A stretch of DNA of 64,000 bases from DASXUX01 sp036504595 (GTDB taxonomy: Bacteria; Planctomycetota; SZUA-567; H5-PLA8): the NCBI GenBank assembly GCA_036504595.1, contig DASXUX010000047.1, forward strand, positions 1-64,000, given 5' to 3'. A program made the translations under genes and the position numbers. This document shows, one piece after another, positions 55,582-62,762 of this stretch. The notes under the pieces are model-generated. The model made no database searches and was not told the DNA's origin. It was given only the letters and a program-made list of their open reading frames with translations. Every line of letters begins with the position of its first letter. The stretch's first letter is position 1.

Positions 55582-56814
55582 CTAGAAATCGAATCCGCGA
55601 CTCGGCTTCTTCGGCCCCGCACCACCAGCCGGCGGAGGCGGCGCACTGGGGCGCGGACCGGAACCTCCGGCAGGGCCGCCCGGACGCGCTTTGCCGCCAG
55701 CCGGGCCGACCTGCGGCGGGGCCTGGCCCAGGTCGTCGGCGGCGGTGCCGCGGCGGATGCCCTTCATCATCAGCGTCAGGTCTTCCGGAGTCGAACTGCC
55801 GGCGAGCGCTTCGGCTTCATTGATGATGCCTTTGCTCCACAACGTGTAGAGCGCCTGGTTGAAGGTCGTCATCTTGTGATGCGAGCCTTCGAGCATGGCT
55901 TTTTCCAGGTCGCGCGTTGAGCCCTCCTCAATCAACTGCTTGATGTAGGAGGTGTTGATCATGATCTCGATGGCCGCCACGCGCCCCTGGCCGTCAGCGC
56001 GCTTGACAAGGCGCTGGCTGACGACGCCGCGCAGCACCAGCGCGAGTTGCATGCGCACCTGATTGGCCTCAGGCCCCTCGAACGTGTCGAGGATGCGGTC
56101 GAGCGACTGCTTGGCGTCGTTCGTATGCAGCGTTGAGAAAACCAAGTGTCCGGTTTCAGCGGCAGTGATGGCGAAGTGGATCGTTTCGGCGTCGCGCATT
56201 TCTCCCATCAGGATCACGTCTGGATCCTGGCGCAGGGCGGCGCGGAGCGCGCGATGCAGTTCGTGCGTATCGAGTCCTAGTTCGCGCTGGTTGATCGCAC
56301 TGAGCTCGTCGGTATAGACGAACTCGATGGGGTCTTCGATCGTGATGACGTGATTCTGATATTTCTGGTTGATGTATTGGATCATCGCCGCGAGCGTCGT
56401 CGATTTGCCCGAGCCCGTCGGGCCGGTGACGATGCACAGCCCGTTGGGATGATCGCACAGCTCCTTCAGCACGTCCGGCAGCCCCATGCCGTCGATGGTG
56501 GGCACCTCCAGCGGCACCAGTCGCATGACGGCGCCAATCAATCCGCGCTGGATAAACGCATTGACGCGGAAGCGCGCGTAGCCGGGGATTTCGTATGAAA
56601 AGTCGGCTTCGAGCTCCTGCGTGAACACGCGCGTGCGTTCGGGGCCCATCAGGCGCGAAAGCGTCTGTTTCATGTCCTCGGCGGTGAGTTCCGGGTAGGT
56701 GGTCTGGGGCACCAGATCGCCCGAGATCCGATAAAGCGGCGGCCGCCCCGTTTTCAGGTGCAAGTCCGACCCGCCCCGCTGACCAAGTTCAACCAGCAAC
56801 GCATCAAGGTCCAT
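55582..56814 (-). CDS. pilT: PilT-like twitching ATPase, 410 aa
   Basis: N-terminal domain GGSDLHLKTGRPPLYRISGD is typical for PilT/GspE ATPases. The catalytic core has Walker A GPTGSGKST at 131-139, the Asp box ITIEDPIEFV, Walker B region DPDVILMGEMRD with catalytic Glu, and His box TGHLVFSTLHTNDA; AIRNLIRE, the PilT C-terminal motif, is replaced by LEKAMLEGSHHKMTTFNQAL. The last 60 residues are Pro/Gly/Ala-rich, an unusual flexible tail. It powers pilus retraction or a type IV-like machine; no other pilus gene is in view. Confidence 0.88.
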   Translation of the reverse strand: MDLDALLVELGQRGGSDLHLKTGRPPLYRISGDLVPQTTYPELTAEDMKQTLSRLMGPERTRVFTQELEADFSYEIPGYARFRVNAFIQRGLIGAVMRLVPLEVPTIDGMGLPDVLKELCDHPNGLCIVTGPTGSGKSTTLAAMIQYINQKYQNHVITIEDPIEFVYTDELSAINQRELGLDTHELHRALRAALRQDPDVILMGEMRDAETIHFAITAAETGHLVFSTLHTNDAKQSLDRILDTFEGPEANQVRMQLALVLRGVVSQRLVKRADGQGRVAAIEIMINTSYIKQLIEEGSTRDLEKAMLEGSHHKMTTFNQALYTLWSKGIINEAEALAGSSTPEDLTLMMKGIRRGTAADDLGQAPPQVGPAGGKARPGGPAGGSGPRPSAPPPPAGGAGPKKPSRGFDF

Positions 56815-56920
56815 GCAGCAATTCTCCTATTCCGCCCTTCCCAGACTAACTTTTTCCGTGCGAAATGGAATTGCAACTGAATTTTAGATGTCGCGCATTT
56901 CGCCAGCTTGCGCTAAGCGA

Positions 56921-56926
56921 TATAAT
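56921..56926 (+). promoter_or_regulatory. -10 box (TATAAT) of the NmrA-like gene
   Basis: Perfect TATAAT 30 bases before ATG 56956; the -35 position (TTTCGC, 17-base spacing) is poor. Confidence 0.5.
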
Positions 56927-56955
56927 CCAGGGCGTCGTGGGGGGCGACTGTTCCT

Positions 56956-57918
56956 ATGCCTGAATCCGAACTTCATGTTGTGACCGGCGCTTTTGGTTAT
57001 TCCGGAAAGTACATCGCCGCGCGGCTGCTCACCGATGGGCGGCGCGTACGCACGCTGACGAACTCCACGCGCCGGCCCGATCCGTTTGGCGGGCGCGTGG
57101 AATCGGCGCCGCTGAACTTCGAACAGCCCGAGCGTTTAGCCGAGTCTCTGCGCGGCGCAACCGTGCTCTACAATACGTACTGGGTGCGCTTCAACACAAA
57201 GATGTTCACGCACGCGCAAGCGGTGGAGAACACACTGCGCTTGTTTGAGGCCGCCAAGAAAGTCGGCGTGCAGCGCGTGATTCACGTCAGCATCACCAAT
57301 CCGAAAGAAGATTCGCCGCTGGAATATTTCCGCGGGAAGGCGCGCCTCGAACGCGCGCTGGTGGATTCAGGCATGAGCTATTCCATATTGCGGCCGGCGA
57401 TTCTGTTCGGTCGCGAGGACATCCTGATCAACAACATTGCCTGGATGCTGCGGCATCTGCCAGTCATCGGCATCTTTGGCGATGGACAATATCGCCTGCA
57501 GCCCATCTATGTGGACGACCTGGCGATGCTGGCGGTTGAACAGGGGCAGGACCGCGCCAAGCGCATCATCGACGCGATCGGGCCGGAGACATTCACGTAC
57601 CGCGAACTGGTGCAAAAAATCGGCGAAATCATCGGCAGAAAGCGTCCGGTCATGTCCGTCTCGCCACGCGTCGGCTATTGGGCTAGTTGGATTCTGGGTA
57701 AGTTGCTCGGCGATGTGATCGTCACGCGCGATGAGATACAAGGCCTGATGCAAGGCTATCTCTGCACAAACTCGCCGCCCGCCGGACAGACAAAACTGAC
57801 GGACTGGGCGCGCGAGAACGCCAGCACGCTCGGCAAGCACTACGCCAGCGAATTGCGGCGCCGCACGCAGCGCGACGTCCCGTACTTCCTGGAGCCGCGG
57901 GCAGAACCGCGACCATAG
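56956..57918 (+). CDS. NmrA/NDUFA9-like NAD(P)-binding protein, 320 aa
   Basis: Rossmann start HVVTGAFGYSGKYIAARLL with GxxGxxG, then a basic residue after the second strand (TLTNSTRRPD). FLAESLRGATVLYNTYWVRF-type region here reads LAESLRGATVLYNTYWVRFN. The usual Tyr-x3-Lys is replaced by YFRGKARLERALVDSGMSYS with ILRPAILFG, the atypical SDR pattern. Closest to complex-I NDUFA9-like or sugar-nucleotide-binding regulators. The C-terminus (LYxGYL-like MQGYLCTNSPP) is of unknown role. Cytoplasmic. Confidence 0.8.
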   Translation: MPESELHVVTGAFGYSGKYIAARLLTDGRRVRTLTNSTRRPDPFGGRVESAPLNFEQPERLAESLRGATVLYNTYWVRFNTKMFTHAQAVENTLRLFEAAKKVGVQRVIHVSITNPKEDSPLEYFRGKARLERALVDSGMSYSILRPAILFGREDILINNIAWMLRHLPVIGIFGDGQYRLQPIYVDDLAMLAVEQGQDRAKRIIDAIGPETFTYRELVQKIGEIIGRKRPVMSVSPRVGYWASWILGKLLGDVIVTRDEIQGLMQGYLCTNSPPAGQTKLTDWARENASTLGKHYASELRRRTQRDVPYFLEPRAEPRP

Positions 57919-57930
57919 CAGCGCGGCGCT

Positions 57931-57978
57931 TCGGTTCCCCTCTCCCCCGCGAGGGAGAGGGGCTAGGGGTGAGGGGGA
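57931..57978. repeat. Dispersed palindromic repeat, copy 2
   Basis: Reverse complement of the copy at 35861-35905, with hairpin CCCCTCTCC / GGAGAGGGG. Its end GAGGGGGAAA provides the ribosome-binding site of the next gene. Confidence 0.8.
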
Positions 57979-57988
57979 AATATCAACA

Positions 57989-59098
57989 ATGTCTGAGAGC
58001 AGCTCGGCCCTTCTGCGCCACCGTTTCGGCGCCAACTACACGCCGTCGCGAAATTGGTGGTACTGCTGGAACGACTTTGAGCCATCTGCGATCGCGCGCG
58101 ACTTCGATGCGCTTGCGGGACTTGGCCTGGATCATCTGCGCATCATGCTGGTCTGGCCGAGCTTTCAGCCGAACCCGGGCTGGGTCAGTCCGGCGCACCT
58201 CGACCGCTTGTCTCAACTGATGTTGCTGGCCGCGGATCGTGGACTCGACATTCAGGTGAGCGCCTTCACGGGCTGGCTGAGCGGCTTCGCGTTCAAACCG
58301 CCGTTCCACGAAAAGGAGCGGTTCTACAGTTCGGCGAAGATGTGGGCTGCGCAAGAGCTGTACGTGCGCGAGCTCTCGAAGACGCTCATGCCGCACAAAA
58401 ACTTCTTCGGCTTCGATCTCGGCAACGAAATGAACTGCTGCTGGAGCGCTCCGTGTGCGGAGGGCGACGCGTGGATGAACAGAGTCTTGCGGCTGATGAA
58501 CGAACTCTGCCCGGGAAAAGTTCACGTGAACGGGGTCGATCACAACCCGTGGCTGCAAGAGACGACGTTCTCGCCACAGGCGCTCGTGAAAGAGCAGCCG
58601 ATCGTGGCTTTGCACTGCTGGACGTACTGGGCCGGTGCGTACAAGCACGGCGGGCCGCTGGATGCGCCAAGTGTGATGCTCGCGGCGGCGATGGCGGCAT
58701 TGGCGCGAGCGTACGGCAACGATCCGGCCAAGCCGATGTGGGTGCAGGAGTATGGCGCGTCGGATGAGTGGATGGATGCCAAATTGCTCCCGGTATTCAT
58801 GGAACGCGCGACGCTGGCGGCGATCCAGCAGGGCGTGAGCTACTTCACGTGGTGGGACAGCCACGACGTGGATCGTAAATTCGCATTCTCGGATTCACTT
58901 GAGTACGGTCTGGGCTTGCTGACCGTCGAGAACAAGGTCAAAGAACACGGCCGAATGTTTAAGCAGCTTGCCGAGCAGTATCGTGGAAAAGAAGCCGTGA
59001 TCCCCAAGGCGGCGTTGCCACCGCCACCGCCGCCGCGCACCTCTGAAAACAGTTGGCGCTGGATGCTCGAGTGGATGAAGAAAAACAGCCGGGTATAG
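57989..59098 (+). CDS. GH5-like glycoside hydrolase, 369 aa
   Basis: TIM-barrel hydrolase of clan A. Early strand FGANYTPSRNWWYCWNDFEP, then LGLDHLRIMLVWPSFQPN, the acid/base Glu147 in FGFDLGNEMN and the nucleophile Glu254 in PMWVQEYGASDE, with Trp-rich end SYFTWWDSHDVD. No signal peptide, so it acts inside the cell on oligosaccharides. C-terminal Pro-rich linker (PPPPPPRTSENSW) and short tail. Specificity cannot be told; beta-mannosidase or glucosidase activity is plausible given the GH130 gene nearby. Confidence 0.82.
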   Translation: MSESSSALLRHRFGANYTPSRNWWYCWNDFEPSAIARDFDALAGLGLDHLRIMLVWPSFQPNPGWVSPAHLDRLSQLMLLAADRGLDIQVSAFTGWLSGFAFKPPFHEKERFYSSAKMWAAQELYVRELSKTLMPHKNFFGFDLGNEMNCCWSAPCAEGDAWMNRVLRLMNELCPGKVHVNGVDHNPWLQETTFSPQALVKEQPIVALHCWTYWAGAYKHGGPLDAPSVMLAAAMAALARAYGNDPAKPMWVQEYGASDEWMDAKLLPVFMERATLAAIQQGVSYFTWWDSHDVDRKFAFSDSLEYGLGLLTVENKVKEHGRMFKQLAEQYRGKEAVIPKAALPPPPPPRTSENSWRWMLEWMKKNSRV

Positions 59099-59162
59099 GA
59101 TATAGGGCACGGGAAACGCATATCGGCAATCCCTATACCCGATACCCCATACCCGATACCCC
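59090..59162. repeat. CCCATACC-family repeat (inverted halves)
   Basis: GGGTATAGGATATAGGGCAC on the left, CCCTATACCCGATACCCCAT and ACCCGATACCCCC on the right; the left part encodes the last two codons of the hydrolase. Confidence 0.7.
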
Positions 59163-59199
59163 CAGTCCTTTTGCCTATCGAATTTCGAGTTTTCCGTTT

Positions 59200-59973
59200 C
59201 TACTTCGTGCTGCCCGCGACGTAGCCGTACTCTTTGAAGAGCGTCTGGACCTTCTCGCTCTTGCAGAACTCGATGAACTTGTCGCGCAGCGCCGGATTTT
59301 CGCTTTTGCTCAGCCCAACAATCGTCACGCGAACGGTTTGGTATTTTTCTGGAACATGGACGACCTCTAGCTTGTCTTCGTGCAGCATCGCCGCGAAATT
59401 CCAGATCACCACGGCGTCGAGCGGGCCGGTGATCAGGCCATTGGCCAATTCGCTGTGCGTGCGCATCTGTGCTTTGACCTGCGGCATGACGTTCTCTTTC
59501 AGGTTCTTTTCCTCTAGCAGTTTGACGAACATTTCGCCGCACGTGGAATAGCGCGGGTCGCCGATGCCGAGACGCAGGTCGGCGCGCGTGAGATCCTGCA
59601 GAGACTTGATTTGCTTCGGATTGCCTGGTTTCACGACGAGAACGGGCTCCAGCGCGCCTACGGGCGTGCTGCCTGCCCACTTGTGTTCGGTGCGCACGTT
59701 TTCCTCATACGGATCGTGGCAGACGAAGATGTCCGCGGCGACGTCGAGGCGAATTTTGGGAAGCAGCGTTTCGCACCCGCCCAGGTCAAGGCGGACTTCA
59801 ACGTTTTGCTGCTGCTCGAAATCCTTCGCGATTTTCTGAATCGGGTCAGCCATCGAGCTTCCGCAGAGCACGCGTAGAGTCGGTTTGGAGGCCGTGGATT
59901 GGCTGGAGCCGCAATTGACCAGGGAGGCAAGAACGCATGCGGCGAGAACGAGTGCGAAGGCGCGGCTGAACAT
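59200..59973 (-). CDS. Molybdate/tungstate-type binding lipoprotein, 257 aa
   Basis: ATG 59973 opens a lipoprotein signal: MFSRAFALVLAACVLASLVN with the lipobox Cys after SLVN (SLVNCGSS). It continues as a ModA-like periplasmic protein: LRVLCGSSMADPIQKIAKDF, VEVRLDLGGCETLLPKIRLD, ADIFVCHDPYEE, GALEPVLVVKPGNPKQIKSL, and DPRYSTCGEMFVKLLE. These fit the oxyanion-binding Ser/Thr residues and hinge. It is the second binding protein in the locus and lacks its own permease gene, so it may feed the ModBC pair at 61246-62762. Confidence 0.85.
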   Translation of the reverse strand: MFSRAFALVLAACVLASLVNCGSSQSTASKPTLRVLCGSSMADPIQKIAKDFEQQQNVEVRLDLGGCETLLPKIRLDVAADIFVCHDPYEENVRTEHKWAGSTPVGALEPVLVVKPGNPKQIKSLQDLTRADLRLGIGDPRYSTCGEMFVKLLEEKNLKENVMPQVKAQMRTHSELANGLITGPLDAVVIWNFAAMLHEDKLEVVHVPEKYQTVRVTIVGLSKSENPALRDKFIEFCKSEKVQTLFKEYGYVAGSTK

Positions 59974-60004
59974 TGCAGTATCTCCGGAAAAACCTGCCGC
60001 TCCG

Positions 60005-60775
60005 TTACGGTCGCGGTTCTGATTTGCCTGAGCAGACCGCACACTCCGGGTCGCGTGAGACGTTCACCTGTCGCACGCTGCAATTGCGCAGGTCGAACAG
60101 CATCATTTTTCCGATCAAAGGTTCGCCGAGGCCAGCGATGAGCTTGATCGCTTCCATCGCGCCGAGCGCGCCGACCATTCCCGCAACGGCGCCGAAGACG
60201 GGGAACTGCCGCTTCCAGCCGGCGGGTTTTTCCGGATACAAGCACGCCAGGCAGGGGCTGCGGCCGGGCAGGACGCACGTGATCTGCGCCTGAAGTTCGT
60301 ACATCGCGCAATCGATCAGCGGCTTGTTCTGGCGCACGGCTTCGCGGTTGAGCAGCAGGCGTTCTTCGAACAAGGGCGCACAGCCCACGACAAGATCGGC
60401 CTGAGAAACGAGGCGTTCCGCGTTAGCTTCGCTGATGTTCTCGGGAACCGCTTCGATTTCCACGCGCGGATTGAGATCGCGCAGGCGCCGAGCGGCGGAT
60501 TCCACGCGGGGCTTGCCCAGCCAGTCGTGGGTCATCAGAATTTGCCGGTTCAGATCGCTCTTCTTCAGCATTCCGCCATGGGCCAGCACCAAACGCCCAA
60601 CTCCAGCGGCCGCGAGGTAGTACGCGACTGTGCCGCCGACACCGCCGCAACGTGAGATCAGGACGGAGGCGCCTTTGAGCGCGCGCTGGCCGTGTTCCCC
60701 GAAGCCAGGCACGGTCATCTGCCATTCGTAAATGGCGCGCTCGTCGTCGTTGAGTGCTTCGAGTTTCTGGCTCAT
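60005..60775 (-). CDS. MoeB/ThiF-like adenylating enzyme, 256 aa
   Basis: E1-like adenylation fold: LISRCGGVGGTVAYYLAAAG and the signature HGGMLKKSDLNRQILMTHDW, which contains the ATP-contact Arg and Gln. The catalytic-loop and zinc-binding cysteines are present (PCLACLYPE and PECAVCSGK). It activates the C-terminal Gly of a MoaD/ThiS-type carrier; such a protein is encoded next (60861-61139). ATG 60775 is preferred because the extra codons upstream lie in repeat sequence. Context favours molybdopterin synthesis over thiamine. Confidence 0.87.
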   Translation of the reverse strand: MSQKLEALNDDERAIYEWQMTVPGFGEHGQRALKGASVLISRCGGVGGTVAYYLAAAGVGRLVLAHGGMLKKSDLNRQILMTHDWLGKPRVESAARRLRDLNPRVEIEAVPENISEANAERLVSQADLVVGCAPLFEERLLLNREAVRQNKPLIDCAMYELQAQITCVLPGRSPCLACLYPEKPAGWKRQFPVFGAVAGMVGALGAMEAIKLIAGLGEPLIGKMMLFDLRNCSVRQVNVSRDPECAVCSGKSEPRP

Positions 60776-60778
60776 GGT

Positions 60779-60858
60779 TCGTGGTTCACGGTTTATTGTT
60801 CTTGGTGCGTGGCTAGGCCGAAACCCTGAACCCCGAACCCTGAACCCTAAACCCTTCT
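60779..60858. repeat. Short-period repeat, GAACCCTGAACCC family
   Basis: The left half GTTCGTGGTTCACGGTTTAT and the right half CGAAACCCTGAACCCCGAAC, then CCTGAACCCTAAACCC. A single half recurs at 61164-61195. Confidence 0.72.
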
Positions 60859-60860
60859 GT

Positions 60861-61139
60861 TCACCCTCCCGCAATCGGCGACAGCAGCGTGACTACGGCT
60901 TTGTCTTCCAGAACGCGCGAATCGCTTGCGCGCACCATTTCATCGCCCAGCAGAATCATGTTGGAGCGCCGCACGTTCCCGGCGGTATCCAGGAGCAGAT
61001 CGCGGAACGACATGCCGTGGCGCGCGGCCAAGTCGGTGAACAGTTCTCGCAGCGTGCAGCCTTCCTTGATCGCGACGCATTCCTCCAGCGTGCCGGCAGC
61101 ATCGCGAATCTGCGCGCCGTACTTAACCGTGATCGTCAT
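60861..61139 (-). CDS. MoaD/ThiS-family sulfur carrier, 92 aa
   Basis: Ubiquitin-like protein: MTITVKYGAQIRDAAG, ECVAIKEGCTLRELFTDLAA, then ILLGDEMVRASDSRVLEDKA, ending VTLLSPIAGG with the required C-terminal Gly-Gly. The preceding SPI-A tail and length fit MoaD (small subunit of molybdopterin synthase) rather than ThiS. The adenylating partner is encoded 86 bases downstream. Only the large subunit MoaE is missing from this locus. Confidence 0.85.
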   Translation of the reverse strand: MTITVKYGAQIRDAAGTLEECVAIKEGCTLRELFTDLAARHGMSFRDLLLDTAGNVRRSNMILLGDEMVRASDSRVLEDKAVVTLLSPIAGG

Positions 61140-61163
61140 GTGCGCTCCACGTTTAGGCCATCA

Positions 61164-61226
61164 AAGCCTTCCCTGAACCCTGGCCCCTGAACCCTTTTCT
61201 TCCTCTGTGTCCTCTGTGGTGAGATG
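61164..61226. repeat. GAACCC- and CACAGAGGACA-family repeats
   Basis: CCTTCCCTGAACCCTGGCCC followed by CTGAACCC, then CCTCTGTGTCCTCTGTGGTG. Two families adjoin in one gap. Confidence 0.65.
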
Positions 61227-61245
61227 TTTCAGCGACTCCAGACCT

Positions 61246-61884
61246 TCACGCCTCTGTTATTTTCCCATTCTCCAGCAACAACGTCCGATCGGCAAGCCGA
61301 CGTGCTTCATCCAGGTTGTGGGTCACGTGCAAGGTCGTGACACCGGTCTCGCGCGAGACGCGCTTGAGCAGCGTGCAGATCTGTTCGTGCGTCTGGCTGT
61401 CCAGCGCGTTGAGGGGTTCGTCCAGGCACAGGACGCCCGGGCCAGCCGCCAGCGCGCGGCCAAGGGCCACACGCTGAGCTTCGCCGCCGCTGAGTCCGTG
61501 CGTGCGACGGTCAAGCAGGGCGGCGATGCCGAGCATTTCGGCCAGATATTCCACGCGTTGCCCAATGACCTGATCCGGTTGTTTTCGGACATGCATCGCG
61601 AACGCTAGATTTTCAAAGACGGTCATGGTCGAGAACAGCGCGATATCCTGCGGCACATAGCCGATGCCGCGTTCGCCGGGGCGCAGCGCGGTCACGTCGC
61701 GCCCGTGCAGTTCAATGCTGCCGTTTTTGATCTCGCGCAGGCCGCAGATACACTCGATCAGCGTCGTTTTGCCGGCGCCGGTCTTGCCCATCAATGCGAC
61801 ATACTGGCCCGCGTCGATTTCAAACGAGACATCGCACAGCGAGAATGCGCCGGCGTGGACATGCAGATTGCTTACGCGGATCAC
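61246..61884 (-). CDS. ABC transporter ATPase, ModC-like, 212 aa
   Basis: Complete ATPase core: Walker A GKTGAGKTT at 33-41, Q-loop GYVPQDIALFSTMTV, signature LSGGEAQRVALGRALA, Walker B VLCLDEPLNALD and switch His in LHVTHNLDE. It is short, ending right after the H-loop domain, without the C-terminal regulatory (TOBE) domain of classical ModC. Overlaps the permease stop (ATGA at 61881-61884). It energises uptake of an oxyanion such as molybdate or tungstate. Confidence 0.88.
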   Translation of the reverse strand: MIRVSNLHVHAGAFSLCDVSFEIDAGQYVALMGKTGAGKTTLIECICGLREIKNGSIELHGRDVTALRPGERGIGYVPQDIALFSTMTVFENLAFAMHVRKQPDQVIGQRVEYLAEMLGIAALLDRRTHGLSGGEAQRVALGRALAAGPGVLCLDEPLNALDSQTHEQICTLLKRVSRETGVTTLHVTHNLDEARRLADRTLLLENGKITEA

Positions 61885-62762
61885 AGCGTCGTGGCCCTCA
61901 TGGCTGGATCACGCAACCCCAGGAAACGCGCCGTGACGAGCGCGACGAGAGCGGCAAAAATCATCAGCAGCGAGACGGCCACGGCGACTTCGATGCGGCC
62001 GATGCTGAGTTCGAGAAAGACGGTGGTGCTGAGCACTTCCGTGCGCATGCGGGTGGCGCCGGCGAAGACCAGGATCGGACCGAACTCGCCCAGCGCGCGG
62101 GCCCAAGCCAGCGTGCCGGCGGCAAGAATCCCGCGCCGGGCCTGCGGCAGAACCACGTGCCAGAAGGCTTGCGCGCGGTTGCAGCCCAGCGTGAGCGCAA
62201 CCTGTTCGCAGCGCGGATTGATCTGGTCGAAGGTGATCCGCATCGTTCGCACCGCGAAAGCGCAGGAGACGGTGAACTGCGCCAGGATCACAGCGGGGAT
62301 TTCGTAGACCACGCGCCGGTTGATGAATTCGGGGACGTAACGGAAAAGGATCAGCAGGCTGAGGCCGATGACCAGCGGCGGCAAGACGATGGGAATATCC
62401 AGGATGGTATCGAGTACGCCGTTGAGAGAGGCGAAGGCCAAACCGTTGCTTTGTCCGGAAAATTTGCGCGCGAGTAGATAGCCCAGCGGCACTGCGACGA
62501 GCAGCGAGAGGAACGCGGTAATCGTGCACGAAATGAGCGTCAGGAGGATTGCGTAGCGAATTTCGGGTGAGCGGAGCGCTTCGGCGATCCAACCGAACGA
62601 GGTGAAGCAAGTGTCCGCCAGCAGCAGGGCGACGATCAGCAGGATATAAAGGCCGCTGATGGTGCCCAGGACAACCCAGAACGGCACGTCGGACGCGGGG
62701 CGCCACGTGTCCTGTCGCGAAGCCGCAACCACAGACGAAGCCGGCTCGGTGTCCACACTCAT
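61881..62762 (-). CDS. ABC transporter permease, ModB-like, 293 aa
   Basis: Multi-pass permease with the binding-protein-dependent transport fold: WVVLGTISGLYILLIVALLL, then EIRYAILLTLISCTITAFLS, LDIPIVLPPLVIGLSLLILF and VLAQFTVSCAFAVRTMR; the EAA-like loop ALTLGCNRAQAFWHVVLPQA contacts the ATPase; a final TM LAVSLLMIFAALVALVTARF is in the last 35 residues. Overlaps both the binding-protein and ATPase genes (ATGA each), so the three are one operon. The N-terminal 25 residues are polar. Confidence 0.88.
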   Translation of the reverse strand: MSVDTEPASSVVAASRQDTWRPASDVPFWVVLGTISGLYILLIVALLLADTCFTSFGWIAEALRSPEIRYAILLTLISCTITAFLSLLVAVPLGYLLARKFSGQSNGLAFASLNGVLDTILDIPIVLPPLVIGLSLLILFRYVPEFINRRVVYEIPAVILAQFTVSCAFAVRTMRITFDQINPRCEQVALTLGCNRAQAFWHVVLPQARRGILAAGTLAWARALGEFGPILVFAGATRMRTEVLSTTVFLELSIGRIEVAVAVSLLMIFAALVALVTARFLGLRDPAMRATTL

